A stretch of 64,000 nucleotides of DNA from Desertivirga xinjiangensis (GCF_024436435.1 NZ_JAFMZP010000004.1:62001-126000), one strand, 5' to 3'; positions 1 through 8,699 are shown, numbered from the stretch's first letter. Notes: generated by a model from the letters alone, not told the origin. A program made the numbers and translations.

Positions 1-305
1 GTGATATTTTAAAGAACCAGATCAACACCCAGGATGGTTCTCCCCTGCCTCTAGGATACGACAGGTATACCCAAAAGCAATACGGGAACAAAAATTTCCT
101 CTTGAATATTGCTGATTATCTCACCGACGACTCAGGGATTATAGAGCTGAGAAACAAAGAAATCAGAATCCGCCTGCTCGACAGAGCAAAGGTACGCGAC
201 GAAAAACTGAACTGGCAATTGCTTAACATTCTGCTACCTCTTGTATTATTGACAATATTCGCACTGGGTTGGCATTTTTACCGGAAAAGTAGATTTGCAA
301 AATAG
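1..305 (+). CDS. gldG: GldG-like gliding-motility ABC transporter auxiliary protein, C-terminal end (5' truncated by window)
   Basis: An open frame enters the window at base 3 and ends at the TAA at 303-305, so only about the last 100 residues are visible. They end in a single membrane helix (LLNILLPLVLLTIFALGW) and a short basic tail (FYRKSRFAK). The stretch LPLGYDRYTQKQYGNKNF followed by ADYL and a single C-terminal helix is what I recognise as the end of GldG, the substrate-binding-like partner of the GldAF ABC transporter in Bacteroidota. Its position directly upstream of dnaN fits the usual order in this phylum. A start codon inside the window would be spurious. The name is inferred from this short tail, so moderately sure. 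Confidence 0.7.
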   Translation, partial: DILKNQINTQDGSPLPLGYDRYTQKQYGNKNFLLNIADYLTDDSGIIELRNKEIRIRLLDRAKVRDEKLNWQLLNILLPLVLLTIFALGWHFYRKSRFAK

Positions 306-405
306 GCCTCACAGCTATATCTTGTGTTGGAAATCTGAAAAAATCTTTTCCACACTATTGTCATAATGTTAGCATTTTCTTTTTCAGGTTTGATTTTGCT
401 TTTCC

Positions 406-413
406 TATTTTTG
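406..413 (+). promoter_or_regulatory. Candidate -7 box for dnaN
   Basis: TATTTTTG matches the Bacteroidota -7 consensus TAnnTTTG and lies 67 bases before the dnaN start. No TTG at the expected -33 distance is visible, so this is weak. Confidence 0.35.
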
Positions 414-480
414 AAGGGCGGAGATTTGTTTAGAGAAGCCTCTGTTCATCTATTCACTAGATTTTTAGATATAAAGATAT

Positions 481-1605
481 ATGAGATTCATTGTTTCGAC
501 GTCGACTTTATTAAAACAGTTACAAGCTGTAAACGGAGCATCAAGTAGCAGTACTGTTTTGCCGATACTCGAAAACTTCCTTTTCGAAATCAGAGATAGT
601 ATTTTAACTATTTCAGCAACTGATTTGCAGACTAGTATGACCACGTCTTTAGCTGTTGAATCTAAAGAAGAAGGTAAAATAGCTATCCCTTCGAAAATAT
701 TACTTGAAACTCTTAAGACACTTCCAGATCAACCTATTGCGTTTAATATCGATGATAGTACATTTGCGATCGAAATAAATGCAGGTGACGGAAAATATAA
801 GTTGAGTGGAGAGAATGGTGATGATTTTCCTAAAATTCCTACTGTAGAAGACGCTTCTGCAGTTAATCTACCGGCTTCTGTTTTGGCTGAAGCGATTAAT
901 AAAACCATTTTTGCTGTAAGTAGTGATGAGTTAAGGCCTGCAATGACCGGTGTCTTTTGTCAACTTACGCCGCAGCACTTTACTTTTGTATCTACTGATG
1001 CGCATAAATTAGTTCGCTATCGTAGGATGGACGCGAAGTCTGAAAGCGCAGCTTCATTTATATTACCGAAAAAGGCATTGACGCTTTTGAAATCTTCCCT
1101 GCCTTCGGATGATGTTAATGTTTCCGTTGAATATAACAGTACCAGTGCGTTCTTCCGCTTTGGAAATATTAACCTTATTTGCCGCCTGATCGACGAAAGA
1201 TACCCTGACTATGAAGCGGTAATTCCACAAAACAATACAAATCAGCTAACCTTAGACCGGGCATTGTTCCTTAATTCATTGCGCCGTGTGGTTATCTTTG
1301 CTAATAAAACAACACATCAGGTTCGTCTGAAGATCACCGGAAGTGAGTTGAACATATCATCCGAAGATATTGATTTCTCCAATGAGGCTCATGAGCGTTT
1401 AAGCTGTCAATATGAAGGCGACGATATGGAGATCGGCTTTAACGCACGCTTTTTGATCGAGATGCTTAATAACTTAAGTGGTGAGGAAGTTACCTTACAG
1501 ATGAGCACACCTAACCGGGCGGGCTTGCTTATTCCACAAACGAATGATGAGCGCGAGGATGTTCTGATGTTGGTTATGCCGGTGATGTTAAATAGCTACG
1601 CCTAG
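481..1605 (+). CDS. dnaN: DNA polymerase III subunit beta (sliding clamp)
   Basis: The 374-residue product is the ring-shaped processivity clamp that tethers DNA polymerase III to DNA. It has the normal family length and should form the three repeated clamp domains (about 1-120, 125-250, 255-374). The N terminus MRFIVSTSTLLKQLQAVNGA and the segment FPKIPTVEDA are typical of Bacteroidota DnaN. The tail (MLVMPVMLNSYA) carries the usual C-terminal MPV/MP motif. The ATG start is chosen because the protein then begins exactly at the first clamp strand. A longer start in another frame at 366 was discarded. A strong intrinsic terminator follows. No anomaly seen. Confidence 0.97.
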   Translation: MRFIVSTSTLLKQLQAVNGASSSSTVLPILENFLFEIRDSILTISATDLQTSMTTSLAVESKEEGKIAIPSKILLETLKTLPDQPIAFNIDDSTFAIEINAGDGKYKLSGENGDDFPKIPTVEDASAVNLPASVLAEAINKTIFAVSSDELRPAMTGVFCQLTPQHFTFVSTDAHKLVRYRRMDAKSESAASFILPKKALTLLKSSLPSDDVNVSVEYNSTSAFFRFGNINLICRLIDERYPDYEAVIPQNNTNQLTLDRALFLNSLRRVVIFANKTTHQVRLKITGSELNISSEDIDFSNEAHERLSCQYEGDDMEIGFNARFLIEMLNNLSGEEVTLQMSTPNRAGLLIPQTNDEREDVLMLVMPVMLNSYA

Positions 1606-1644
1606 TGTAGTAGAATTAATACGATTTTAATATAAGATTGCTGC

Positions 1645-1689
1645 AAAGAGCATCTGGCTGAGTTTTTGAACTTAGCAGATGCTCTTTTT
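1645..1689 (+). terminator. Intrinsic terminator after dnaN
   Basis: AAAGAGCATCTG pairs with CAGATGCTCTTT, the stem is extended by CTGAGTT/AACTTAG with one bulged G, and a T run follows. It lies 40 bases after the dnaN stop. Confidence 0.8.
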
Positions 1690-1714
1690 CTTTAACACCT
1701 GTAAAGGAATAAAG

Positions 1715-1728
1715 CACACACACACACA
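1715..1728 (+). repeat. (CA)7 dinucleotide tract in the leader of a lipoprotein gene
   Basis: Seven uninterrupted CA units end 12 bases before the ATG at 1741. Such tracts can slip in replication; here length change would alter the leader but not the reading frame. Confidence 0.9.
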
Positions 1729-1740
1729 TATATTAAAATT

Positions 1741-2430
1741 ATGATTATGAAAACTCAAACACGACTTAGCAAACTTATGCTCGCATTCGCAGCATTTTTA
1801 ACTTTAAGCTCAGTCATGATTCTTAGTTCCTGCAGTAAGGATGACGACGATGACGATATGGATGGCGCTAATATACAGGTGATCCATTCGGCTGAAGGTA
1901 CCGGCAGGGTAGAACTGTACCTGGACAATCAAAAGGTTAACAATTCAGCAGTAGCTTATGCGCAGTCATCGGGATATCTTAGAACAACTACCGGAGCGAA
2001 GACCGCTGAAATCAAATTGGAAGGAAGTACACAAGTAGTAAGCAGTACCAATGTGAATTTCGAAAGTGGGAAAAATTATACAATTTATGTCACAAATAGC
2101 GGTACTGCAGCAAGTACGGTAACTACATCAGATAACACTACAAAGCCAACTGCAGGAAATGCAAAAGTGCGCTTTGTCAATTTAAGTGCCTTATTGTCTA
2201 ATGCAACCATCATGCTGGATAACTCCTTGTCACTGTCAGGGAACCTCGCTTTCGGTTCTACAACAGATTATAGTGTAGTTTCGGCGGGCGAACATAACTT
2301 CAAGGCGACAGCTGCAAGCAATGCGAACATTTCCACAAATAAGACTTTTAGTGTTCAGGATGGGAAAGTTTATACCATCTACCTGATGGGTACTACTGAC
2401 CTTGGCTTGAACATTGTTACTCATAAGTAA
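1741..2430 (+). CDS. DUF4397 domain surface lipoprotein
   Basis: A 229-residue protein with a lipoprotein signal: basic start, hydrophobic stretch, then LSSC with Cys31 as the likely lipidated residue. A run of six aspartates follows the cysteine (CSKDDDDDD); acidic residues just after the cysteine act as a surface-export signal in Bacteroidota lipoproteins, so the protein is probably displayed outside. The rest (about 43-229) looks like a DUF4397 beta-sandwich: IQVIHSAEGTGRVELYLDN and, in the second half, AKVRFVNLSALLSNATIMLD. The function of DUF4397 is not established. It is followed by its own terminator and then by a second gene of the same type, suggesting tandem duplication and divergence. 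A start six bases downstream (ATG 1747) is equally possible. Confidence 0.85.
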   Translation: MIMKTQTRLSKLMLAFAAFLTLSSVMILSSCSKDDDDDDMDGANIQVIHSAEGTGRVELYLDNQKVNNSAVAYAQSSGYLRTTTGAKTAEIKLEGSTQVVSSTNVNFESGKNYTIYVTNSGTAASTVTTSDNTTKPTAGNAKVRFVNLSALLSNATIMLDNSLSLSGNLAFGSTTDYSVVSAGEHNFKATAASNANISTNKTFSVQDGKVYTIYLMGTTDLGLNIVTHK

Positions 2431-2452
2431 TTCTATAAGTATTTTTTGATGG

Positions 2453-2482
2453 AGTCCGGCACTATTTTGGCCGGACTTTGTT
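2453..2482 (+). terminator. Intrinsic terminator
   Basis: AGTCCGGC pairs with GCCGGACT across a nine-base loop and is followed by a T-rich stretch. It separates the two DUF4397 genes. Confidence 0.75.
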
Positions 2483-2559
2483 TATTTTGTACATTACTGT
2501 TTCAATTACACATTTAATAACGTATACATATAGATTATTTCCACCTAATAAGATCAATT

Positions 2560-3288
2560 ATGAATTACTCAAGAAAAACTACTAAGAAAAATCGAGGATA
2601 TTTTTTAGCATTATGTTTAGGACTCTTTAGTCTCGTGTTGTTGTCTTCATGTAATAAAAATGATGACGATGACTTTGAACAGCCTGATGTTTCAGGGATC
2701 AAATTTATTCACTCACTTCCGGCACAGACATCTTTAGATTTCTACGTAGATGGTCAACGAGCCACCGGGGCAGCCTTGACGGTAAACCAATATACTAACT
2801 ATATCGGTGTATACTCAAGAAAATCATTAATCCAGGCCGCAGTTGGCGGAACTTCAACAGAGGTTTTTAAAGACACTATAGATCTTGTTGTTGATAAAGG
2901 TTACTCAGTATTTCCAACATACAAATACCTGTCAAAAAACGACAGTACAACATCCGTGATACTGGAAGACAATCTTAACGCACCCGCATCAGGCAAAGCG
3001 AAGGTTCGCTTCCTGAATCTTAGCCGTAGTGCAACCGGAGTAGATTTTAGGATAAAAGATCAAACCACCAATTTGTCTGGTGCCAGAGCTTATAATCAAG
3101 CTTCAGAGTTTATGGAGATGGACCCGGGTTCCTTAACGTTCGAGGTTTTAGATGCAGGAACAGCAACTGTTAGAGCTACTTCTGCGGCCACTACAATCTC
3201 ATCGGGTAAAATTTATACTATTTGGACCATCGGTATTGCCGGAGGCACCGGCGCGCAGGAGCCAAAGGTGTATCTGGTAGAGCATTAA
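2560..3288 (+). CDS. DUF4397 domain surface lipoprotein, second copy
   Basis: A 242-residue lipoprotein with the same plan as its upstream neighbour: hydrophobic signal ending LLSSC (Cys31), acidic surface-export stretch (NKNDDDDFEQ), then a DUF4397-like fold with IKFIHSLPAQTSLDFYVDGQR and AKVRFLNLSRSATGVDFRI. The two proteins align over their length but are clearly diverged, so the duplication is old. Probably an outer-surface lipoprotein of unknown role. A perfect 18-bp hairpin follows the stop, and the gene has its own leader, so the pair is not one transcript. Confidence 0.85.
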   Translation: MNYSRKTTKKNRGYFLALCLGLFSLVLLSSCNKNDDDDFEQPDVSGIKFIHSLPAQTSLDFYVDGQRATGAALTVNQYTNYIGVYSRKSLIQAAVGGTSTEVFKDTIDLVVDKGYSVFPTYKYLSKNDSTTSVILEDNLNAPASGKAKVRFLNLSRSATGVDFRIKDQTTNLSGARAYNQASEFMEMDPGSLTFEVLDAGTATVRATSAATTISSGKIYTIWTIGIAGGTGAQEPKVYLVEH

Positions 3289-3310
3289 TCTGAACAAAAA
3301 CAAATAATAT

Positions 3311-3352
3311 AAAATAGAAATATCAGAGAATTCCTCTGATATTTCTATTTTT
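3311..3352 (+). terminator. Intrinsic terminator, 18-bp perfect stem
   Basis: Bases 3311-3328 are the exact reverse complement of 3334-3351, with a five-base loop (AATTC); the 3' arm ends in TATTTTT. Confidence 0.85.
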
Positions 3353-3376
3353 GGCAAACACTTAATCGTATTTGCC

Positions 3377-4027
3377 TTGGAAATCATCCAATCGATCATC
3401 GACTTCATTCTTCATATTGACAAACATCTTGTAGAAATTGTCAGCGAGTATCAAACCTGGACCTATCTTATTTTATTCCTTATTATTTTCGCGGAGACCG
3501 GTTTAGTGGTTACCCCCTTTCTTCCCGGTGATTCACTGCTCTTTGCAGCAGGAGCTATAGTTGCTAAGGAAGAAAGCGGATTAAACATCTTCCTGATGGC
3601 AGCTATTTTGATCATCGCGGCCATTTTGGGCGATATGGTAAATTATCTGATTGGGGATTATATCGGTCCGAGGGCCTTTAGTGGAAAATATAAATTATTG
3701 AAAAAGGAATACCTCGAGAAAACACAGGCCTTCTACGTTAAACACGGAGGCAAAACCATTATTTATGCCCGTTTTATTCCTATCATAAGGACCTTTGCTC
3801 CGTTTGTTGCAGGCGTCGGTACTATGAGCTACAGTAAGTTTGCTTCATACAATGTTATTGGTGGGGTTTTGTGGGTTGTCAGCTTTCTGTTCATTGGATT
3901 TTTCTTCGGTAACCTGCCTATTATCAAGCAGAACTTCACCTACGTGATCTTTGCAATTATATTGTTATCCTTGCTGCCACCAGTAATAGAATTGCTGAAA
4001 GGCAAAAGCAAGACAGTTAAGGCCTGA
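3377..4027 (+). CDS. DedA/SNARE-associated family membrane protein
   Basis: A 216-residue integral membrane protein of the DedA (VTT) family; family members are linked to envelope homeostasis and, in some cases, lipid-carrier flipping. Visible motifs are ETGLVVTPFLPGDSLLFAAG near the first membrane segment and FARFIPIIRTFAPFVAG (written in the protein as YARFIPIIRTFAPFVAG), the conserved arginine/proline re-entrant motif. There are about five hydrophobic segments. The start is the TTG at 3377; no ATG lies in frame upstream of the conserved region, and the N terminus MEIIQSIIDFILHIDKHL resembles related proteins. The stop codon abuts the stop of the convergent downstream gene, inside a small hairpin. 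Confidence 0.9.
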   Translation: MEIIQSIIDFILHIDKHLVEIVSEYQTWTYLILFLIIFAETGLVVTPFLPGDSLLFAAGAIVAKEESGLNIFLMAAILIIAAILGDMVNYLIGDYIGPRAFSGKYKLLKKEYLEKTQAFYVKHGGKTIIYARFIPIIRTFAPFVAGVGTMSYSKFASYNVIGGVLWVVSFLFIGFFFGNLPIIKQNFTYVIFAIILLSLLPPVIELLKGKSKTVKA

Positions 4028-4039
4028 TCATTCAGGCCT
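4020..4039. terminator. Hairpin spanning two convergent stop codons
   Basis: AGGCCTGA pairs perfectly with TCAGGCCT around TCAT. The loop side contains the stops of both convergent genes (TGA at 4025-4027; the minus-strand stop at 4028-4030). No T run follows, so terminator function is uncertain. Confidence 0.4.
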
Positions 4040-4975
4040 GCCCAACTGGTTCCCTTCCTGGTATAAAAGTTCGTCTTTTTTATCTTCTGCCTCATCTCTA
4101 CTTTTCAGCCCGTTCAAATCCGGTTGTCCGGCATCTACCCAGGCAGAATACCAGTAGCTGGCGGTAACAAGTATAGATTGCTGCATTTGTTTCTCAACCA
4201 GTCCATTTAATGCGATATGATAGGCCCTTGAATATTCCTCAGAATACTGCTTTAGCAAAATCCCATTTCTTTCGGAAAAAGCATATTTTCTGTCCGAAGG
4301 GAAACTTTTGCTTAACCTGGCTTCAATCAAAAACACTGAGTCTGTAAGACTATTGGTCCGCCGTAGAAATTTCCATGCCTCGTTCAGTGGATTCTCAATG
4401 TATCTCGCCTTTCCAACAAAAAAATCATATTCCGAAGCAAATAATTCAGGCAGGCGGCTTTCCAGGAAACCATGTATCCCAATTTGGTTAGTAAACTGAC
4501 CGTTATAATTGCTTGTAGTATGCAGAGGAATGTGTGCATCTGCAATATAATGGCTCAAATCACAAGAATGTCTGAGGATCATCTTCGCATCTTTTTCCTT
4601 AAAAGCCCTGACCAACGAATAATACGTCCGTTGAATCTGCCAGGGAACAATCCCATGAGCTCTGAGAGTATCCTCACTATATTTCCGTACAGCTTCATCC
4701 CATTTCTGGGGAATGCTGTCAAAAGGCGACAGCCCATAGTGATCTGTATCTAAGTAGTGCCTGGAAGCTTCATCTTTATTAACATAGCGTCTTTTATCCG
4801 GATCTACAGAATGTTCAGTAATGTACTCAATATTACTCTTGTAAAATTTTATCATAGGCGCAGGCAAGCTGAATACCGCCATCCGGCTGATTTTTTTATG
4901 TGCAAAAAATCCCCATGAAGAAAACAGAATAACAGTGGGTAGTGAAATGAAAAGGGTTAATAGATTTCTGAACAT
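4028..4975 (-). CDS. Zinc-dependent phospholipase C / S1-P1 nuclease-like protein
   Basis: A 315-residue exported protein. After a hydrophobic N-terminal segment comes WGFFAHKKISRMAV, fitting the N-terminal tryptophan and first zinc-binding histidine of the phospholipase C/S1-P1 fold. Further likely metal ligands are in HYLDTDHYG (about 73-81), the core motif DLSHYIADAHIPLHTTSNYN (about 139-158) and GIHGFLESRLPEL (about 167-179). This H-D-H-H-E spacing is typical of the family, which hydrolyses phosphodiesters of phospholipids or single-stranded nucleic acid; the substrate here cannot be told. The gene is convergent with the DedA gene and stands alone. Confidence 0.8.
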   Translation of the reverse strand: MFRNLLTLFISLPTVILFSSWGFFAHKKISRMAVFSLPAPMIKFYKSNIEYITEHSVDPDKRRYVNKDEASRHYLDTDHYGLSPFDSIPQKWDEAVRKYSEDTLRAHGIVPWQIQRTYYSLVRAFKEKDAKMILRHSCDLSHYIADAHIPLHTTSNYNGQFTNQIGIHGFLESRLPELFASEYDFFVGKARYIENPLNEAWKFLRRTNSLTDSVFLIEARLSKSFPSDRKYAFSERNGILLKQYSEEYSRAYHIALNGLVEKQMQQSILVTASYWYSAWVDAGQPDLNGLKSRDEAEDKKDELLYQEGNQLGRPE

Positions 4976-5049
4976 GTTCGGATTACAATAAGGTGCTTTA
5001 AGTTAATACATTACTTGGTTATGGTTCATGATTTTTTTAAATAAAAGTT

Positions 5050-5079
5050 TTGTTCTTAAATCTTATCGTCTTATATTTG
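5050..5079 (+). promoter_or_regulatory. Consensus Bacteroidota promoter of rpsT
   Basis: TTG (5050-5052) followed after exactly 19 bases by TATATTTG (5072-5079), matching the -33/-7 arrangement TTG-N19-TAnnTTTG. Transcription would start near 5086, leaving a leader of about 25 bases before the rpsT ATG. Confidence 0.8.
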
Positions 5080-5109
5080 CAGTCCGAAAAATAGAAGTAC
5101 AACTTACAA

Positions 5110-5364
5110 ATGGCAAATCATAAATCAGCAATAAAGAGAATTAGAGCGAATGCTACTAAGCGCTTACGTAATCGCTATCAGGCTAAAACAACCCGTAACG
5201 CTATTAAAAAATTACGTGGCACTACATCAAAAGCAGAAGCTACTCCGCTTTTAGCAAAAGTTGTGTCTATGCTTGATCGTCTTGCTAAGAAAAATGTAAT
5301 TCACAAAAACAAAGCATCTAACAATAAGTCAAAGTTAACAAAGTTTGTTAACGGCTTAGGCTAA
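5110..5364 (+). CDS. rpsT: 30S ribosomal protein S20
   Basis: An 84-residue, very lysine/arginine-rich helical protein starting [21 protein letters not shown], the standard start of bacterial S20, which binds 16S rRNA early in 30S assembly. Length and the C-terminal [12 protein letters not shown] segment are normal. It stands alone between a consensus promoter and a perfect terminator, as an independently transcribed ribosomal protein gene. Confidence 0.98.
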   Translation: MANHKSAIKRIRANATKRLRNRYQAKTTRNAIKKLRGTTSKAEATPLLAKVVSMLDRLAKKNVIHKNKASNNKSKLTKFVNGLG

Positions 5365-5377
5365 GATATTTAAATCA

Positions 5378-5420
5378 TATACAAAAAAGGGAAACTATGA
5401 CGGTTTCCCTTTTTTGTATA
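5378..5420 (+). terminator. Intrinsic terminator after rpsT, 18-bp perfect stem
   Basis: Bases 5378-5395 are the exact reverse complement of 5403-5420 around a seven-base loop. The core is AAAAAAGGGAAAC/GTTTCCCTTTTTT, so the A and T runs would let it work in both directions. Confidence 0.9.
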
Positions 5421-5444
5421 TTGGTGTTTCCATAATTTTAAATT

Positions 5445-6143
5445 ATGGAAACTTATAGCCAGAAAATCACCATCAAATCCTGGGCAGAAGAAGATCGTCC
5501 GCGGGAAAAACTGTTGAACCAGGGCAGAAGGAGTTTAACCGACGCGGAGCTGATTGCAATTCTCATCGGTTCCGGAAGCAGGAATGAAACAGCGGTTGAA
5601 CTCAGCAAGCGCATTTTGCATTCTCTCGAAAGCGACCTTGACAAACTTGGCAGGCTTTCAGTAAGCGAGCTCTCACGCTTTAAAGGGATCGGCGAAGCCA
5701 AGGCAATAACAATTATTGCCGCATTAGAACTTGGCCGCCGGAGAAGAGAGTCTGAAAAAGCTAAGAAAACACAGGTCACTTGCAGTAAGGATATTTACAA
5801 TTTATTGAGCCGCTATTTTTCCGACTTAAATCACGAAGAATTCTGGATCTTGTTGCTTAACAGAGCTAACAACGTGTTGTCCCAGCACTTGATAAGCAAG
5901 GGTGGTCAGGGAGGAACAATTGCAGATCCTAAGATAATTTTTAAATCAGCCCTCGAAAATAACGCTGCTTCCATCATCCTGGCACACAACCATCCCTCCG
6001 GAAATCTGAAGCCAAGTCAGGCAGACATTAATCTCACAAAAAAACTCCGGGAAGCTGGTAGTTTCCTCGATATTCCGGTGCTTGATCATCTGATATTCAC
6101 AGACGCATCTTATTTTAGTTTTGCAGACGAGGGAATACTATAA
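5445..6143 (+). CDS. radC: RadC family JAB/MPN-domain protein
   Basis: A 232-residue RadC (UPF0758) protein of full length. The N-terminal third holds the helix-hairpin region (RPREKLLNQGRRSLTDAELI, FKGIGEAKA) and the C-terminal half a JAMM/MPN metallo-isopeptidase-like fold with the zinc motif HNHPSGNLKPSQAD (about residues 180-193), preceded by FWILLLNRANNVL. RadC was once tied to DNA repair; its biochemical role is unresolved. It is transcribed separately from rpsT because of the intervening terminator. Confidence 0.95.
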   Translation: METYSQKITIKSWAEEDRPREKLLNQGRRSLTDAELIAILIGSGSRNETAVELSKRILHSLESDLDKLGRLSVSELSRFKGIGEAKAITIIAALELGRRRRESEKAKKTQVTCSKDIYNLLSRYFSDLNHEEFWILLLNRANNVLSQHLISKGGQGGTIADPKIIFKSALENNAASIILAHNHPSGNLKPSQADINLTKKLREAGSFLDIPVLDHLIFTDASYFSFADEGIL

Positions 6144-6171
6144 GAACTTCTTTAAGCATTCTCCTTTTATT

Positions 6172-6179
6172 TATCTTTG
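6172..6179 (+). promoter_or_regulatory. Candidate -7 box for pheT
   Basis: TATCTTTG is a perfect TAnnTTTG match 20 bases before the pheT ATG. There is no clear TTG at the -33 position. Confidence 0.55.
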
Positions 6180-6199
6180 CCCTTCATTAATTAAAACGG

Positions 6200-8596
6200 A
6201 TGAAGATATCATACAACTGGCTTAGCCAGTTTATACATACAGAAAGAACCCCGGAAGAAATATCACAAATACTAACGGCTATTGGCTTAGAGGTAGAAAG
6301 TCTTGAGAAAGTACAAAGCATACCTGGGGGACTAGAGGGCTTGGTAGTAGGATTTGTAAAAGAATGCGTACAGCATCCAAACGCTGATCGTCTGCGTGTG
6401 ACGAAAGTTGATGTGGGAAAAGGCGAAGATTTACAGGTGGTATGCGGCGCTCCTAATGTTGCCGCAGGTCAGCATGTTATCGTAGCAACCGTGGGCACAA
6501 CGGTATATCCCAACGAAGGGGAGCCTTTCAAAATTAATAAATCCAAGATCAGGGGCGAAGTATCCGAAGGGATGATCTGTGCTGAAGATGAAATTGGCCT
6601 GGGTGGTTCTCATGCCGGTATCATGGTGTTGGATTCAAGTGCTCGCATCGGAACTCCCGCAAAAGAATATTTTAATATCAAGGATGATTACCTTTTTGAG
6701 ATTGGCTTAACTCCAAACCGCGCCGATGCGGCATCTCATCTGGGTGTAGCCAGAGATCTTGCTGCTTATTTAAGAACCTCACTTACTTTACCTGATGTTT
6801 CGGCGTTTAGGCCTGACAACCTCGATCGCCCTATTCCTGTCATTGTTGAAAATGAAATAGCTTGCCCTCGGTATACTTCGATCACTATCAGTGGTGTCAA
6901 GGTAACGGAGTCTCCTGACTGGCTCAAAGAAAAATTAAACATAATTGGAGTCAGGTCTATCAATAATATTGTTGACGTTACAAATTACGTGCTTCATGAG
7001 CTAGGACAGCCATTGCACGCGTTTGATGCCGATGCAATAGGTGGTAAGGTAGTAGTGAAAAACTTCCCGGACGGAACTCTTTTTACCACGCTCGACGAGA
7101 CCGAACGGAAGTTGTCCTCCGATGATTTAATGATCAGCAATGGTGAAACTCCACTATGTATTGCAGGTGTTTTTGGTGGGCTTACCTCCGGAGTAAAAGA
7201 ATCAACCACAAACATATTCCTTGAAAGTGCTTACTTCAATGCAGTGGCGGTGCGCAAAACGTCCAAGCGGCATTCGCTTAAAACCGATGCTTCGTTCCGC
7301 TATGAAAGAGGTACAGATCCGGAGATTACCGTTTTCGCTCTCAAGAGAGCCGCTTTGCTGATCAAAGAAATTGCTGGTGGACAGATCTCCTCTGAGATAT
7401 CCGATTTTTATCCTTCACCGGTAGCTCCTTTTGAGGTTTCAGTTAACTACAAAAACGTAAACCGCCTTATTGGAGAGGCAATCGAGCTGAATACGATCAA
7501 AGAGATTATTACCGCTCTGGGTATCGAAATAAAGGCAGAAACAACCGACGGACTCACATTGTCAGTACCTACCTACAAGGTTGACGTTACGAGGGAAGTT
7601 GACGTTGTTGAAGAGATTCTTCGTATTTATGGCTACAACAAGATAGAGATACCTGCCCAGATAAGAGCGTCCTTAAACTATGCGGTTAAGCCGGATAAAG
7701 AATTGGTGATGAATCAGGTAGCGGATATGTTAAGCTCCAACGGCTTCTCCGAAATCTTATCTAATTCATTGACTAAGTCATCTTATGCCGAAAATCCTGA
7801 AACAGCAGTTAAGATCATCAACCCCTTAAGTAGCGATTTGGATACAATGCGCCAAAGCCTGCTTTTCTCCGGTCTCGAAGCAATAGCCTATAACCAGAAC
7901 CGCCGGAACGCCGATCTCAAGCTTTACGAATTTGGGAAAATATATTCACTCGTAAACGGGAGCTATGTGGAGGGACAGCGCCTATCAATATTTATCACTG
8001 GCAATCAGCTTGCGCAGCAATGGAATCACACCAGAAAGCAGGTGTCTTTTTATGACCTTAAAGCTGCAGTGGACGCAATCATTAAGCGCTTAAATGTTAC
8101 TGGATTGCTTCAGGACGGATTCGAAAATAAAGACTTTCAACAAGCGCAGCAATATAGAAAGGGTGACAAAGTCTTAGTACAATTCGGAATACTCAGTCGC
8201 TCCGTGTTGAAAAAGCTGGATGTAGAGAAAGAAGTTTTTTATGCTGATTTTGATTGGGATGCAATTTTAAAAGCTATTCGTAAGAACAAAATTACTTACC
8301 AGGAAGTTGCTAAAATTCCGGCTGTAAGGCGGGATCTGTCATTGTCTATTAACAAGCAGATCACCTTTAATCAGTTGCAGCAACTGGCGCTTAAGGCAGA
8401 AAAGGCACTACTAAAAGAGGTAAATGTGTTTGACGTTTATGAAGGCGATAAGCTACCTGCAGATAAGAAGTCGTATGCTTTGAGTTTTCTTTTGCAGGAC
8501 GAAGAGAAAACGCTTACAGATAAGCAGATTGATTCGGTAATGAGTAAATTAATAACTATTTTCGAAAAGGAACTAGGAGCGGAAATAAGAAAATAG
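6200..8596 (+). CDS. pheT: Phenylalanine-tRNA ligase beta subunit
   Basis: The 798-residue beta subunit of the (alpha-beta)2 enzyme that charges tRNA-Phe. Domains in order: N-terminal MKISYNWLSQFI, tRNA-binding OB fold (about 39-150, with HPNADRLRVTKVDVG), B3/B4 editing domain (about 210-385, including RYERGTDPE), B5 domain (about 400-475), the catalytic-like core, and the C-terminal FDX-ACB anticodon-binding domain (about 705-798, AVRRDLSLSINKQI). Length is normal for Bacteroidota. No pheS is nearby, which is common in this phylum. Confidence 0.97.
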   Translation: MKISYNWLSQFIHTERTPEEISQILTAIGLEVESLEKVQSIPGGLEGLVVGFVKECVQHPNADRLRVTKVDVGKGEDLQVVCGAPNVAAGQHVIVATVGTTVYPNEGEPFKINKSKIRGEVSEGMICAEDEIGLGGSHAGIMVLDSSARIGTPAKEYFNIKDDYLFEIGLTPNRADAASHLGVARDLAAYLRTSLTLPDVSAFRPDNLDRPIPVIVENEIACPRYTSITISGVKVTESPDWLKEKLNIIGVRSINNIVDVTNYVLHELGQPLHAFDADAIGGKVVVKNFPDGTLFTTLDETERKLSSDDLMISNGETPLCIAGVFGGLTSGVKESTTNIFLESAYFNAVAVRKTSKRHSLKTDASFRYERGTDPEITVFALKRAALLIKEIAGGQISSEISDFYPSPVAPFEVSVNYKNVNRLIGEAIELNTIKEIITALGIEIKAETTDGLTLSVPTYKVDVTREVDVVEEILRIYGYNKIEIPAQIRASLNYAVKPDKELVMNQVADMLSSNGFSEILSNSLTKSSYAENPETAVKIINPLSSDLDTMRQSLLFSGLEAIAYNQNRRNADLKLYEFGKIYSLVNGSYVEGQRLSIFITGNQLAQQWNHTRKQVSFYDLKAAVDAIIKRLNVTGLLQDGFENKDFQQAQQYRKGDKVLVQFGILSRSVLKKLDVEKEVFYADFDWDAILKAIRKNKITYQEVAKIPAVRRDLSLSINKQITFNQLQQLALKAEKALLKEVNVFDVYEGDKLPADKKSYALSFLLQDEEKTLTDKQIDSVMSKLITIFEKELGAEIRK

Positions 8597-8699
8597 CTTT
8601 TAGCTTAGAGCTTAAAGGGTAAAGTTTAAAGCCAAGAACTACTTCTGCTCTCTGCTTTCAGCTTCCGTTTTCAGCTAGCATTTTTCAATTTTTTAAACT
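8597..8699 (+). repeat. Low-complexity intergenic stretch rich in AGCTTT-like words
   Basis: Between pheT and the coiled-coil gene the DNA is built from variants of TAGCTTTTAGCTTAGAGC, then CTGCTTTCAGCTTCC and TTTTCAGCTAGC. Such stretches recur between genes in many Sphingobacteriaceae, but I cannot count copies here. No hairpin with a T run stands out. Confidence 0.4.

Noticed and set aside
366-548. Open frame overlapping the dnaN start
   Set aside because: It overlaps the first clamp codons in another frame and has no plausible protein features beyond a chance hydrophobic run.
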